From Ancylostoma caninum (lineage: Eukaryota > Nematoda > Chromadorea > Rhabditida > Ancylostomatidae), in contig JBAJFG010000469.1 in NCBI GenBank assembly GCA_037903475.1, forward strand, positions 62,001-126,000: a stretch of 64,000 bases of DNA, in the 5' to 3' direction. Shown here in pieces: positions 48,301 through 58,634 of this stretch. Both the position numbers and the translations under genes were made by a program. The notes below the pieces were generated by a model. It was not told the DNA's origin, did no database searches, and saw nothing but the letters and a program-made list of their open reading frames with translations. How positions within the stretch are numbered: the first letter of the stretch is position 1; each line of letters opens with the position of its first letter.

Positions 48301-50283
48301 GACCCGGAGGGATGTATGAATTAGTTGGCCACGGGCGGGATCGAACCATCAACCGTGTGCATGCCCAGCACGCCTCTTACCACTGTGCCACACACGCTCG
48401 CAATACATAATACATAATAGATATATGCAGTACCTCCTCAACCGAATCAGCTTGCCGTTGTTCACTTTCTCGTTCTCGTTCTCGTGACATATGTGCACTC
48501 AGTGGCGGCATTGTGGACGACTTCCGCGGTAGAACCGCACCGGATGAACTTGATCGCTTTGCTGACGCTAGAAAAAAATGCCTGACCTGTTCATACGACT
48601 TCACAGCCACCGTTTTATAAAGGGAACACTCACATGACGTAGAGAACAACTTCGCCAGCGCTGATTTGTGCTCCGGCGAGGTGTGCAGAAAGTGGTTATG
48701 GCCCATTCCTGGGGTTTGGACGAGTACCTTCAGAGCGGCTACCTCAGCTGACAGGACCTCCACCTGAACATGGAGGTATAAATATGTAAATAAGGGATGA
48801 ATACTATTTTTGAAAATTGTTTAGAGATGCAGTATGTACAGCTCTACAATGTCACACGATCCATATATCGGTTTTCATCCAACTCTACTGAAACTTTGCC
48901 TACTCACCTGTAACCTAGACTCATTCAGTAACTTTTCTGCTCGTTCACGACGCTCTTCTGCGTAGTTGACCATCCTGTACGCTTCCTGTACAAAAAATAT
49001 TTGTTCGTTGACCCCGAAGTGCCGAATGTCAAAAGGTATTCGCTCAATCTCTTTGAGTTCGATTCAAAAGTGGAGAATCATATGGAAGGGAATTTTATGG
49101 TTTCAGTGTTCAGAGCATCTATGGACGCAAATCAATTATCGATCGACTCACTTGAAATAGCTTTTCGGTCAACTCTTGAACCTCAGCGTCCACTGAGTCT
49201 TGTATTCGTGACATACGACACATCTTCTCGTCCTTTTCGGCTATCGATCGGCGGGCAGCTCTCAAATGTTCATTTATTTAAAAAATCAATAAATCGATTC
49301 CAAGAACAGCAACTCTGGGAACTCACTCGAGTTCTTGCCGCATTCGCATAATCTCTTCGCCACGCGGGGAGCATGGCGATACGTCGACTCTGGAAGAACA
49401 ATGATAAGCGTAAGAAGCATGAGAATTGATTTTTCTATTTATTGTGTTAAAAATAGATAAGATAGGGTAAACGAATACAAATAAAATTGAAAATTGCTTG
49501 TGTATGAGAGCATACATTGAAGTTTGATCCTGGTTCATTTATGACTCTTTCTCAGCGTGGATGAATACTACGAAATTCACCAGCGACAAATGGCATGATT
49601 TCGAATTGGTTGCCTTTAAGTTCAAAACTAGACTTTTGGCCGAATCGAATGAAGTTCGAATATCTACTCGAATATCCGAATATTCGAAAATTCGAGGGTT
49701 CCGAAAAATCCGAGAATCAGATCAATCGAAAGTTTGCCGGTTCTGATATATTCGAAAATTCGAAAATTCGAGAACTCGGAATTATTCAAAAATTTGAATA
49801 TTCAAATATTCGAAGGCCGAAAATTCGAATATTTGGAAAAATTGTGCTTTGCAACTGTGCTGTTACTTGAGTTCGGAGTTCCTGTTGAAGAAACGATTTG
49901 AAATCCCAGCCTAATTAAATTCGAAAGTTTACATATTCGGAAATTCGGTGGTTCTGAAAATCAGAAAATTTGAAAATTTGGGGATGTCTACGGAAAATCA
50001 AGAATTTGATAGGTTTAAATGCTCGAACATTCGGAAATTCGAGGATTCCCAGAAATTCGAACATTCAAACAGGCGGAAAATCGAAAAATATTTTCGAATG
50101 TAAGACTCCATTTCCAACCCGCGAATAACAGAGCCAATATGCTTATCCAAGACCAACGCTCTAAATCCAGATCTGATGCTCGTAAACGTCTCAAGGACGT
50201 ATCTTATGTACTAACCCGAATTCTGGCTGATCCTTGCCCTCACACATCACTGTCATACCAGCTAGACTTAACGCCTCCGTCAT
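45315..50283 (-). CDS. RAB3IP: Rabin8/GRAB-type Rab GEF (Sec2 domain)
   Basis: Ten exons with consistent phases: 50216-50283 (coding part), 49327-49389, 49152-49260, 48908-48985, 48634-48763, 48434-48567, 46032-46160, 45879-45958, 45695-45794, 45315-45485; 353 aa. Family: guanine-nucleotide exchange factors that activate Rab8/Rab3-class GTPases in secretory-vesicle and ciliary transport through a Sec2 coiled coil. Seen here: a coiled coil at about 35-125 (EEIMRMRQELE, EVQELTEKLFQEAYRMVNYA, VEVLSAEVAALKVLVQ); a Ser/Arg/Glu-rich linker at about 150-194 (RERERE); and the conserved C-terminal region (AEFTSWREAGHPFVHHPFMD, TEEISPCM, AAVCDYYTFIRYLRQGL, VMTLRKNMCLAKLG). Length is close to vertebrate GRAB. 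The ATG lies 13 nt after an acceptor, compatible with trans-splicing, though an upstream coding exon cannot be excluded. The 2.27-kb intron is full of repeats. RAB3IP versus RAB3IL1 cannot be separated. Confidence 0.93.
46719..47095 (-). mobile_element. 5'-truncated mariner fragment
   Basis: The right-hand (3') terminus TTAGGTATGTGCAAAAGTTT, flanked by TA, lies at the low-coordinate end. Reading on the minus strand toward it are C-terminal transposase pieces: YVTKAVKETLEALR near 47070-47030, YSPDCVASDYRLFP (the third catalytic Asp region), then FQSLEDVEKWVNY and LLPERWGKVIADMAN. Stops and shifts separate them. The first two-thirds of the element is missing. The termini differ from the mariner at 7.9 kb, so it is a different subfamily. 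It lies in the large intron of the Rab GEF gene. Confidence 0.85.
47370..47960 (-). repeat. About 119-bp tandem repeat array, orientation -
   Basis: Five units with landmarks at about 47382, 47497, 47617, 47737 and 47852. Each has CCATATCCGTGTTCAGCGCA then a GATACCCC-AGTAGACAT segment, then AAAATCGATAAATCGAT. It is the reverse complement of the array at 38.5 kb. Confidence 0.85.
47961..48131 (-). mobile_element. Possible Helitron or non-LTR terminus
   Basis: On the minus strand this reads ATCTGTATATATAAAAGCGA, followed by (TG)n/(TTTG)n/(TATG)n runs, then a GGGATAGAAATCGCGGAGGA and CCGATCGG segment, and then the 119-bp array. A terminus of the form TCTATATATAAA followed by short repeats and a CCGATCGG motif is known to me from several invertebrate Helitrons; a similar AT-rich motif also ends some RTE-derived elements. 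The call is therefore uncertain. Confidence 0.35.
48245..48400 (-). mobile_element. tRNA-derived SINE copy B
   Basis: On the minus strand: an A box in TGGCACAGTGGTAAGAGGC and a B box GGTTCGATCCC, then a GGCCAACTAATTCATACATC tail that matches the tail of copy A at 27.3 kb. This copy keeps both Pol III promoter boxes. It lies in the large intron of the Rab GEF gene, in the same orientation as that gene. Confidence 0.7.
49595..50100. repeat. TTCGAA/ATTCGAAT-rich repeat block
   Basis: Dozens of short ATTCGAA, TTCGAAAATTCG and TCCGAATATTC words in both orientations fill the first intron of the Rab GEF gene. They resemble the subterminal repeats of the 2.25-kb hAT at 26.8-29.1 kb but clear termini were not found, so this may be an internal fragment of a related element. 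Confidence 0.6.
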
Positions 50284-50296
50284 TCCATCCACATAC

Positions 50297-50308
50297 CTGA
50301 AATAAACA
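50297..50308 (-). promoter_or_regulatory. Candidate trans-splice acceptor
   Basis: TGTTTATTTCAG on the minus strand ends 13 nt before the ATG of the Rab GEF gene. In nematodes many first exons start at a spliced-leader acceptor this close to the ATG. It could equally be a cis-splice acceptor, because the frame upstream of the ATG is open back to the splice site (YVDG). Confidence 0.45.
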
Positions 50309-51534
50309 CGCGCTTAATTCTTCTTCAATAATTTTAAGTAAGAAAAATCAGCAGGATCAACAAGGTTGCAGCGACACGTAACACAAACGGGATGGGATTT
50401 CGATTTTGCTCGATGAAAAGAACCTTTGCAAGAATGAGCTCTGCAGTTCTAGTGTTTTGTGCCGACTCAACGGAATCCTATGGGTTTTTCAGTTCCACCA
50501 TTCCGCGTAGTGATCATGAAAGATCGACCCACATAGGATACCCCTCTCCAGTCCTCTCTGCATGTCCTTAATTTTCGGTAGTTTTAAAGAGTTGGCTGGC
50601 TTGAATTATTGGGGCATTATTTGATAGCACACATGTGATTTAGAAGCATCCAATGATATAATAGTAGTCAGTATAGTATGATATTTATTGAAGTAATTAT
50701 TGAAGTAGAAATAATTACTGAATAGTACTGGAACCTACAGATTTCTCCAATCAAACCTTATCTTGAGTTGTTCTGCTCGACCTTCACTCTAGGGGCCCTT
50801 CTTTACAGAGGTATGCCTGGCTCATGGTAGCATATGGCAGAGCAGTGCATTCGAGAATACTTCCTCACTATAGTTAAGACTAAATAGTAACCGCCAAAAT
50901 TAAGTAGAAACCGGCAAAATTAGCTGATTTGATCCACAAACGTGTAACCAGTCTGATAAATCAAGTATTATTTTTAAAAAAACCACCCCTTCTTGTCTCT
51001 CCAGCGCCGTATCGCTCGCTCTTGTTCGAATATTCAAATTTCCAAAATTTTCGGAAATTCGCGCGATAAGAACTCGATAAGTCGAATGCGAGTACACCTA
51101 ATAGCTCAATTTCGTTCCCGCTAGATTTCTCACTCTACTTCGTCCACAGAGAGCCTTTTCACTTGATAATGTCGTCAAACACTTGACCCTGTTCATGAAC
51201 ACACGGGAGTGGAGGAAGAGTGGTCTCTCATCACCGGAAGTGCTATCAGTTACCAGCAATGCTAAGCCTACATGATTGAATCCGATCGAGTTTCCCAAAA
51301 ATGGAAATTTTGTGAGCTAAGCGAACAACATTGTTGTCGCAATATTCTGAATTAAACAAAGATTTGATGATCGTAGGACCTTCTGGGAGCATTCACGACG
51401 CACCGGTACAAAAACAGGTAATTTTACCTACAGATAAAACACGCTCATGCGGCAGGAAGGCGAAAACCTCCTTGGAAATGGTCATGAATCCGGACGTTCG
51501 CGACAACGTGCACGACCAGTAGAGCACGCTCTAT
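50309..51534. other. No supportable gene
   Basis: AT-rich DNA; a short ATTCAAATTTCC/TTCGGAAATTCG patch near 51020-51065 resembles the repeat block in the neighbouring intron. The promoter of the Rab GEF gene would be expected here but no element is recognisable. Confidence 0.4.
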
Positions 51535-51538
51535 TTAA

Positions 51539-52037
51539 AGGGAAAGTCCGGTCAAAATCTTGCCCACCCAGGCTCTTTTGCTTTCTGGACCACATGTGTA
51601 GCATGTATCCCAAGTGTGAGACCTCGATATAAGCTCTATCGCTAGATATGGGACAATAGGTCCGAGGATTACGGTGGCCGTGGGAAAACACGCTCCAAAC
51701 GACAGAAGCTGCGCGCTTGCAATTTAAACAACGATGGACACTCAGATAAATACAGACTAACGAACACTTCGTGAAACTTTCTCCACCCCATCAGACTACC
51801 GGTCCCTTGAATATGAATTTTTTTCTACGACGCCACAATAAACAGCATGTAGGGCACGCCGTATAACAGCATATAGGGACGCCACAAACCCACAAACGTC
51901 GTACCGAAATTGGTGGATGGGAAGCATTTGCTGTAAGACCTTTTCAGAGATTTTTCTATAGTTTTCGTCCTAGGCGTCGCCGTGGGCTAAAAATCCAATA
52001 GAGATTTGGGAGATGGTATTTTGCCCGGACCTTGCCT
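51539..52037. mobile_element. TTAA-flanked MITE family 2
   Basis: The left end AGGGAAAGTCCGGTCAAAAT and the right end (complement AGGCAAGGTCCGGGCAAAAT) match at 17 of 20 positions and are flanked by TTAA on both sides (51535-51538 and 52038-52041). Size is 499 bp. The interior has no transposase frame and is unrelated to family 1, so at least two distinct TTAA-targeting lineages have left copies in this window. Confidence 0.8.
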
Positions 52038-52041
52038 TTAA

Positions 52042-53690
52042 CGTCGAACGTTGTGGAGCGATCATTTTAGACAATTTCTTTACATTAGCATATCAACAGA
52101 TATACAGGTGTTCTATACATGAATAGAGCAGACCCCTTCTCAAATTTCTTCATAAAGTATTTCTGGAACTGGACAAGCAAATGGTCAAAAAAACTTTATA
52201 AATGCTAACAATAATGAATCAATAGACAACAAACATGGAAGTAATTCCGAAGAATTACGACCAAAGGAAAATTGTCACAGAACGAGCTGGCTTTTTCCAT
52301 AGAGAAGAAGCACTGTAACACGTGGAACCACACGTCCTACAGGTCGAGCATGGGACTCATACGCCTAAAATCGTTTGTGTCCCACGTGACGGTGTACTCA
52401 AAATCGGCTCAATCGTGTTAATAAAATAATTAGCTCAGATTCGTTAACGCCGCACCTTTCGATTCCAGTCTACCTTGCCCGTGGGGTAGATGATTGCAAA
52501 AAATGCCTACCCAACGAGGGAACCGGAAGATCACCAATGCACCCCCATCGGGACTTCTTATTCATGGCACGAAACAGTAATTTTCAAGAAAAATCTATGG
52601 GACGAGAAATGTTTTCTCGAGCACCTAATACAAATTGAAAAGTGGGAGTGAAAAAGCAGAAATTAAAGAAGTGACATTTTCCATTTCAATTTCTTTTCAT
52701 TAATAACCACAGAAATGAACAATATTTGTTTGTTTATTTGCTTATTTGTTTATTCATTCATTTATTTATCTATTTATTTATTTATTTATCTGTTTATTTA
52801 TTTTTTTTATTTATTTACTCACTTTTAGACTCAACGGTGCACAAAAAAAACCGAGAAATCAGGGAATGTTACAGGAATGTTACACAATACTGTCGTGAAT
52901 AAACTGGAGACCATTAAAGTGACGGGAAAACATGTCAGAATTTAATACATAAAAAATAATTTTTGACTTCAAAAAAGTCAATGCACGTTAGTTACATAGC
53001 CTATAACAAATAGATATATGCATTATATATTCATTAACATATTAGGTCGTCAAATGAGGCCTTGTGCTTTTTTAAAACTTTTTTGTACTACTTCCTATTT
53101 CTTGTTACGGCCAGAAAGTTCACAGTCATGTAAAAGCCCTTCCTCCTTCCAAATGTATAACTTTACCTTTTCAAAGAAGAACTTATCAGGGTTTATATCA
53201 TCATAAATAGAATTATCAACCGGCAGAAATATTCTTACGCGTACTTTTTCTCTTCGCTTTGTTAAAGAGACGAGTGATGCAGCTCGAAACTTTGCGCCCT
53301 GTACGAAGACTATGCTCTAGTTTAAAAGACCGCTCCAGGCTGGTCCGGGATGTCTCTATGTAATCTAGGAAAAGTGGGTCCCGATCATCCGTCATCCATA
53401 TCCACTGTCACCACTAACCATCGATTACCTGCTTTCCATAAAACTTCAATACTTTAAAAGAAACCGGGAATTTACATCACAACTTAATACAATATATCAA
53501 GCATTACATCTGAACTCCACAAAAATACCATAATTTGAAACAGCTTTCCGAACAGTTTGTATGTCTAATGTAATCTAATCGCGTTCAAAACATATTTCTA
53601 TTACTTCCCTCCGCGGCATATAAAATTGTTACACACATAGTTCAACTTTTTAGAAAATCCCGCTGGAATTCCAATAGAAAAGTACAGTTA
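52042..53690. other. No supportable gene
   Basis: AT-rich DNA containing the (TTTA)n block at 52736-52815; otherwise nothing recognisable. Confidence 0.4.
52736..52815. repeat. (TTTA)n microsatellite, imperfect
   Basis: About 20 tandem TTTA/TTTG/TTCA/TCTA units. Confidence 0.9.
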
Positions 53691-53696
53691 TAAGAA

Positions 53697-53849
53697 TGAA
53701 GATCTCCAAGTTCTTTGTGACAAATGAGGTAGCAATGGTAGAGCAAAAGAAGAGAATGGATTTTTACCCTGTCATCATCAGGCACCTAGTGAATGTACGG
53801 GATTTTGAAGAAAAGCTACGAAGAAACGGCTCAACTATCCGGTTTCAGG
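53697..53849 (+). CDS. Possible first exon of an unknown gene
   Basis: The frame from ATG reads KISKFFVTNEVAMVEQKKRM then DFYPVIIRHLVNVRDFEEKL and ends at a donor-like CAG|GTATAA; without splicing it stops at the next codon. 51 codons with balanced charged and hydrophobic residues look like coding sequence. It may start the gene whose later exons lie at 54.9-55.9 kb, but the junctions were not proven. The family is not recognised. Confidence 0.35.
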
Positions 53850-54411
53850 TATAAAAGGTCAAGTGACAGCTGTAGTTGTCGCTGTCCTCACCCAGAAAAA
53901 CCAGCAGAAAGACATCTGATAAAGACATCTGACATCAGATAAAATTCGGTCATCAGTAGTTTCAGTTCTATTGATATTCCTGAAACTTCATGACTGGGAA
54001 TGTAAAAAGTATAGCAAATACTGAGGGGTCATGCCCACGGGTAATTCACAACAAAACATACATCTTATACGTCAAGGCAACGAAAAGTTAGGAAAAAAAG
54101 CTAAGGGCAACACCCTAATTAATGACATCTGAACAAGCATGCTGAGCAACAGCTATACTGAGGGCAAACAGCTTTTGTTTGATTAATGTTTCGTTTACAG
54201 TGGTTTGTAGCCCTTTTTATGGACGATGTGGATAAATGGGTGGCGCGTAATGAGGAACATATTGCAAATTTTCAACGAGCTTGTTTTTAAAGACTTTTTA
54301 TTGGAGATCTCTTACATATTTCCAGTGAATTCAATGTCTAAATAAGGATAACAATTGAATAATCCAATGCATCTAGGAATCGACGGCCAATATCGGCTGT
54401 GTGATGCTGTC

Positions 54412-54599
54412 GCTACACTTCACGTTAAGTATAACATCCTGCGTCTTCTCTGCTTAGACCGCATCAATTTTAATACATATCGATTGACGCTGGCTTGTGC
54501 AACAGTGAAATCAGGCGGCACGCCCGAAATCGATGGGTATCGACATCGGTGTCGCTAACGCTGACGAAGCAGGCTGCTATACTTCACGGTGAGTATAGC
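54412..54599. repeat. Pair of near-palindromes
   Basis: GCTATACTTCACGGTGAGTATAGC (split here as GCTATACT, 8-nt centre, AGTATAGC) at 54576-54599, and a diverged relative GCTACACT..AAGTATAAC at 54412-54435, 164 bp apart. Function unknown. Confidence 0.5.
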
Positions 54600-54945
54600 C
54601 GCGTTTTCAGATAGCGGTAGCAAGTTTCTGCTCTCAAGCGAATCTCAATTAACGCCTAGTAAACGAATAAGCAAGGGAAACGTAGACAGGCACACAACGC
54701 ATAAAATTTGGTGGACGTTATTGAACAGCTTTGTGATGACAAGCTGGTTGCTGTAGACTTGTATGTATGTACCAGAACTTCGCACTGAATTTCAAAAAAA
54801 AGCTACGAAAAATTATGATTCGACCTTACACTTCAGGAGAAATTTGTCCGAGAAATACGGAAATACCGAAGATCCAGAGCAAAAAATAATCCAAAACATA
54901 AGTGGAAGCAACAGAACACAATAGAGTTTTGCAGTTTGTCTCAAA

Positions 54946-55229
54946 ATGACGATAGTGGATCGTTGCACGTACTGTCTGCTTCATCCGTCCGCCTTCGTAA
55001 ATGACGAACGCTTTTTAGCGCCCTTTTCCCCGATTTTTTTGCAACGATTCATCGGTGTAATGGGCTATGACTTAGCTGTCGGTATTATTGTTTCGATGTC
55101 GTACGAAGAACAAATGAAACAGAAAGTGCATTGCTACTATAACATATGCACTTTTATTCAAAACATTGCATGCCCTAAAGTTGCTATAAAATTTTTTTAC
55201 ACTTACACGACACAATGGTGCTACAGAGG
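54946..55229 (+). CDS. Possible exon of an unknown gene
   Basis: A 95-codon frame ends at a strong donor (AGAGG|GTAAGA). The product reads YCLLHPSAFVNDERFLAPFS, then a hydrophobic stretch IFLQRFIGVMGYDLAVGIIV that could be a membrane segment, then SYEEQMKQKVHCYYN. Composition favours coding. The opposite-strand ORF is a shadow. No family recognised. Confidence 0.35.
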
Positions 55230-55384
55230 GTAAGAGATGAGGATCATGAAATAGGAATATTCTGGATAGATCCAACAGCATGGGAATCCATCAAGCTGCC
55301 TACGCACTTCATTCCACCTTTTTCTGGAGTAAAAAAAGCTTTCAAAGAGTAAACCACTAGTTTATTTGCTAGTATACCTTTTTA

Positions 55385-55856
55385 AGCCGAAGCTCCACAA
55401 AAGTGCACGCCAATGAGAAAAATCTCGAACGCTTGATCAATCTCTCCAGAAATGCACTTATGCAGTACAATAGCTCAGTCGCTCTGATGAATATTCCTGT
55501 GTGGCCCGGACTTCCTGGGGCGAGTTTCACCGATGTACGCTGGCACGCGGCAGATGCCCAAAATGAGTAGATGAATGAATTATATTGTGTAACAGAGTGG
55601 GTAAGGACCATAACGGGAAATTCTGCTTTTCCAGCCATGGTGAAACATAATGAGCACAACTTCAGAATTCTTGAGAGTCCAAGTAATTAGATTCTCCACC
55701 CCGCTCCCATGGACGTCTCCAACGTACATGAAGCTTCATGGAGGACAAGTGGGGACTAAAATAATCCCATCTGGGGCGGAATGGTTCTTTTTCTTCAACA
55801 GAAAAACTGGAGCCTTAGACTATGTCAGACCTGTGCAGAGAGGGCAACTCCATTGA
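55385..55856 (+). pseudogene. Unrecognised gene fragment, paralogue of 13.4 kb
   Basis: After an acceptor-like TTTTTAAG a frame reads KVHANEKNLERLINLSRNAL, MNIPVWPGLPGASFTDVRWH, AADAQNE, an in-frame TAG, then MNELYCVTEWVRT and GNSAFPAMVKHNEHNF. A second frame (55650-55856) continues with KLHGGQVGTKIIPSGAEWFF and RKTGALDYVRPVQRG. The block around the stop aligns with the ORF at 13.43-13.73 kb. The stop and the frame change suggest a decayed copy, although an unrecognised intron could explain the second frame. The family is unknown to me; the minus-strand ORF is a shadow. Confidence 0.4.
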
Positions 55857-58185
55857 CTACCTAGCATAAATAGGATATCTCCCTTCAGAGAGCGAAAAAA
55901 AGGAAAAGTGTGTGTCCAAAGAGAAAAACGGAGCCTAAAAACTAAGAAGGTTGAAAAAAAATAAGCCAAGCAGTCCATGAAAAAAACAAGAAAATCGGCA
56001 AAGAACTTATCCTTGCAAGCAGCAAGGAAAAAATTAGAAGAATATACCAAAAAGTATTTTAGAAACCTAGTAAACATTGAGAGGGATGGCTACAGGGCTT
56101 GATTACACCCCCACAATTGTCCGAAGGTCTACGACATGAACAGGTCTTACGCAGGAACTGCAAATGATAGCCTTTAAAGCCCGGTTCTCAGTCGATGCAT
56201 TCAGACGATCCAGAAAAAGCGGCGAGGACGAGGAGCGCCGTGGGGAATTTCATTTGTGAGGCGAGTCGACGACGACGGGCGGAGTCGACGAAAACACAAA
56301 ACACGAGGAAATCCCCTGGCGCTCCCTGGAGCAGGGAACATCCACCCATTCAAGGATGTGACCTAAGAGTTCACCAGCACAATGCGGCTAGTCATTAACA
56401 ACCAATCAAGCGGAAGCTTTTCCGGGCGAAAAATCAATAGCTGCGCAAGGAATTGGACCAAACACACGTCATAGCATGGGATAAGCATAAACCACTGTTG
56501 ATGGTCACAATAATCCAATAAACCCCGTGCGTAGAGGTTATGTGCAGTGTGGAGGTGGAAAAGATGCGGAGAAAAACGCCACGGGAGCTCATCAGTCATG
56601 TCCAGATCCACGAAAAAACGACAAGACTAGCAGCCGCACAGTAGCCGCATGATGTCATCTCAGATGACACATCGGATAGCCACGCAGCGAAAAAAAAGAG
56701 CAATGACAAATGACAAGGATAAGAGAGAAAGGACAGATAACCTCCGGCAGGTCTGAGAAGTGGAGAGAGGAAGAGAGCAGGGCTCCCGCAGAAAAAGAAG
56801 GGGAATCGGTCATGGTATGCCACGTTGAAAGGTGCTAATAGAAATTAAAAGTATGACACAAAAATCATTGATAAATTAATGGTAATATAAAGATTTCAAG
56901 GAGAATATATACCCTCATACCAGAGGAAGGTGGGATGGGGCGTCGCTATTGAGAATAAGTCGACAAAATTTTCACCATCAAATAAATGAAAATGTTGTGT
57001 CAGCTCATTTTCAATTACTTATTCCAATCATGAATTGAATTGTTCATATTCAATGTTCTAAATTCACAATTATTCACAATTATTCCCAATAGTTTCAAAC
57101 ATGGCCATGCTCTTTCAGTGCTAACCCCCCCCCCCTCGCCTCCTCCCCAAGAGAAATTTCGCAGCAAATCCATTCCTCTTCGGTCGACCCGTATGCTTAT
57201 TTCATAATTATGATATGTAACAGTTTTCAGCTTCTTTTCAAAATTCCAAATCAAAAATTCTGCTTTCAATCGACATTTTAGTTACAAATTTATTTGTAGA
57301 GGAGAATTTCACGCAATAAATATTTTAATTATGTACATATAGTGTTTCAAATATTATAAAATACAAGAAAGATACAAATAAATAGGGGCAGAAAGCTACT
57401 GCGAGAGTATGTTACTTGAAAACTGCGTTAGGACTATAATTAGGAGACCATGGCCAAAGATCTCCAACCAAGAATTTTGGGAAGTTTCTGCTTCCTCCAC
57501 GGTCTCCACCTCACTCCTCTCCTTCCAGAACAAAAGGAATCTATACCAGCACTGAAAATGCTTTAGTCACTGAAAAATAGCTCTGAAATTTGCGAAAATC
57601 GAGACGCTGCCCAATATTTGTAACAGCTGTCCGAATGTCACGTCAGCGAACGACCTCGCGAAAACGATTCTCATGTGATCTGTGATAGACATCAGTGCAC
57701 TAAAACCACTACTGAGTGTTGTCATATGACAACTGCTACATTTCTCAAATTTCTACGTGAAGGATCATTGTTCCACAAATTTCTTGTGTACTAGGCACTA
57801 CCACGTGGCGACAGTTAGCTCGTTCTAAAGCAAGTTAAAACTGGTGGAACGTAAAGATTGGTTGCGCACCCTAGTTACGATCACAGCTCCTAACCACTTT
57901 TGCAGAAGTAATCTTCGATATTTGAGGAATTTTAGATGGTTTTACGCATGGTAGAAAAGCAATGAAACTTTGAATATGTATTCATTCTACTCCATGTCGC
58001 TTCAGTTTTACGTCAAGTCCTGATTTTATTTGTTCCTATTCGTGATTATTATATTTGATCCGGAGGTTAGGAACACTTTGATAGTGTTCCGAATGAACAG
58101 ATGGATAGAATTTATCACAAAGCTCGAAAATTTCTTCAAATATCCCGATTCCGAATAATTTACTCGAATCAGATCGAAAGGATGA
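55857..58185. other. No supportable gene
   Basis: Short ORFs without support; a poly-C run near 57126-57135. Confidence 0.4.
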
Positions 58186-58189
58186 ACGA

Positions 58190-58300
58190 ATGAATGAGCG
58201 GATGGATGGGATAAATGAATGAAAGAAAGAATGAATGAATGGATGAATGAATGAATGAATGAATGAATGAATGAATGAATGAGTGAGTGAATGAATGAAC
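58190..58300. repeat. (GAAT)n microsatellite
   Basis: About 20 GAAT-type units with GGAT, GAGC and GTGA variants. Three overlapping Ile-His-Ser-Phe minus-strand ORFs are artefacts. Confidence 0.93.
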
Positions 58301-58634
58301 AAACAAGCAAATTAGCGTATTATTTTGTTTGTTATTTACCGAAAATGGAAGCTCTGCTATACTATAAAGGTACACCATGAACCATCGGAATAAATAAAAG
58401 AGCACTAGCGAGGAGGAGGGAATTTATGAATAGCAGACGAACATTGTCGGAAAACTCGTCCAGAGTGCTTCCCAGAGTGCTTCCCAGCTCTTCAATACCG
58501 ATTCTGAAGCGCTGTAACATGTGAGGATTCCACGTCAGAGCTCTGCAAAGGGCCGGTTGGATGAAATTGCGGATCGCATCGGCCTTTTTTGAGCGCAACG
58601 CTCCATGACCTCGAGGCTCGATTTTCAAGTCCAG

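Noticed and set aside
48377..48763. Single 128-aa minus-strand ORF
   Set aside because: It reads through a GTGAGT..TTTCTAG intron and past a GTACTG donor; it is two exons of the Rab GEF gene, not a separate protein.
58026..58405. Ile-His-Ser-Phe repeat proteins on the minus strand
   Set aside because: They are translations of the GAAT microsatellite; the same peptide pattern appears at 16.7 kb for the same reason.
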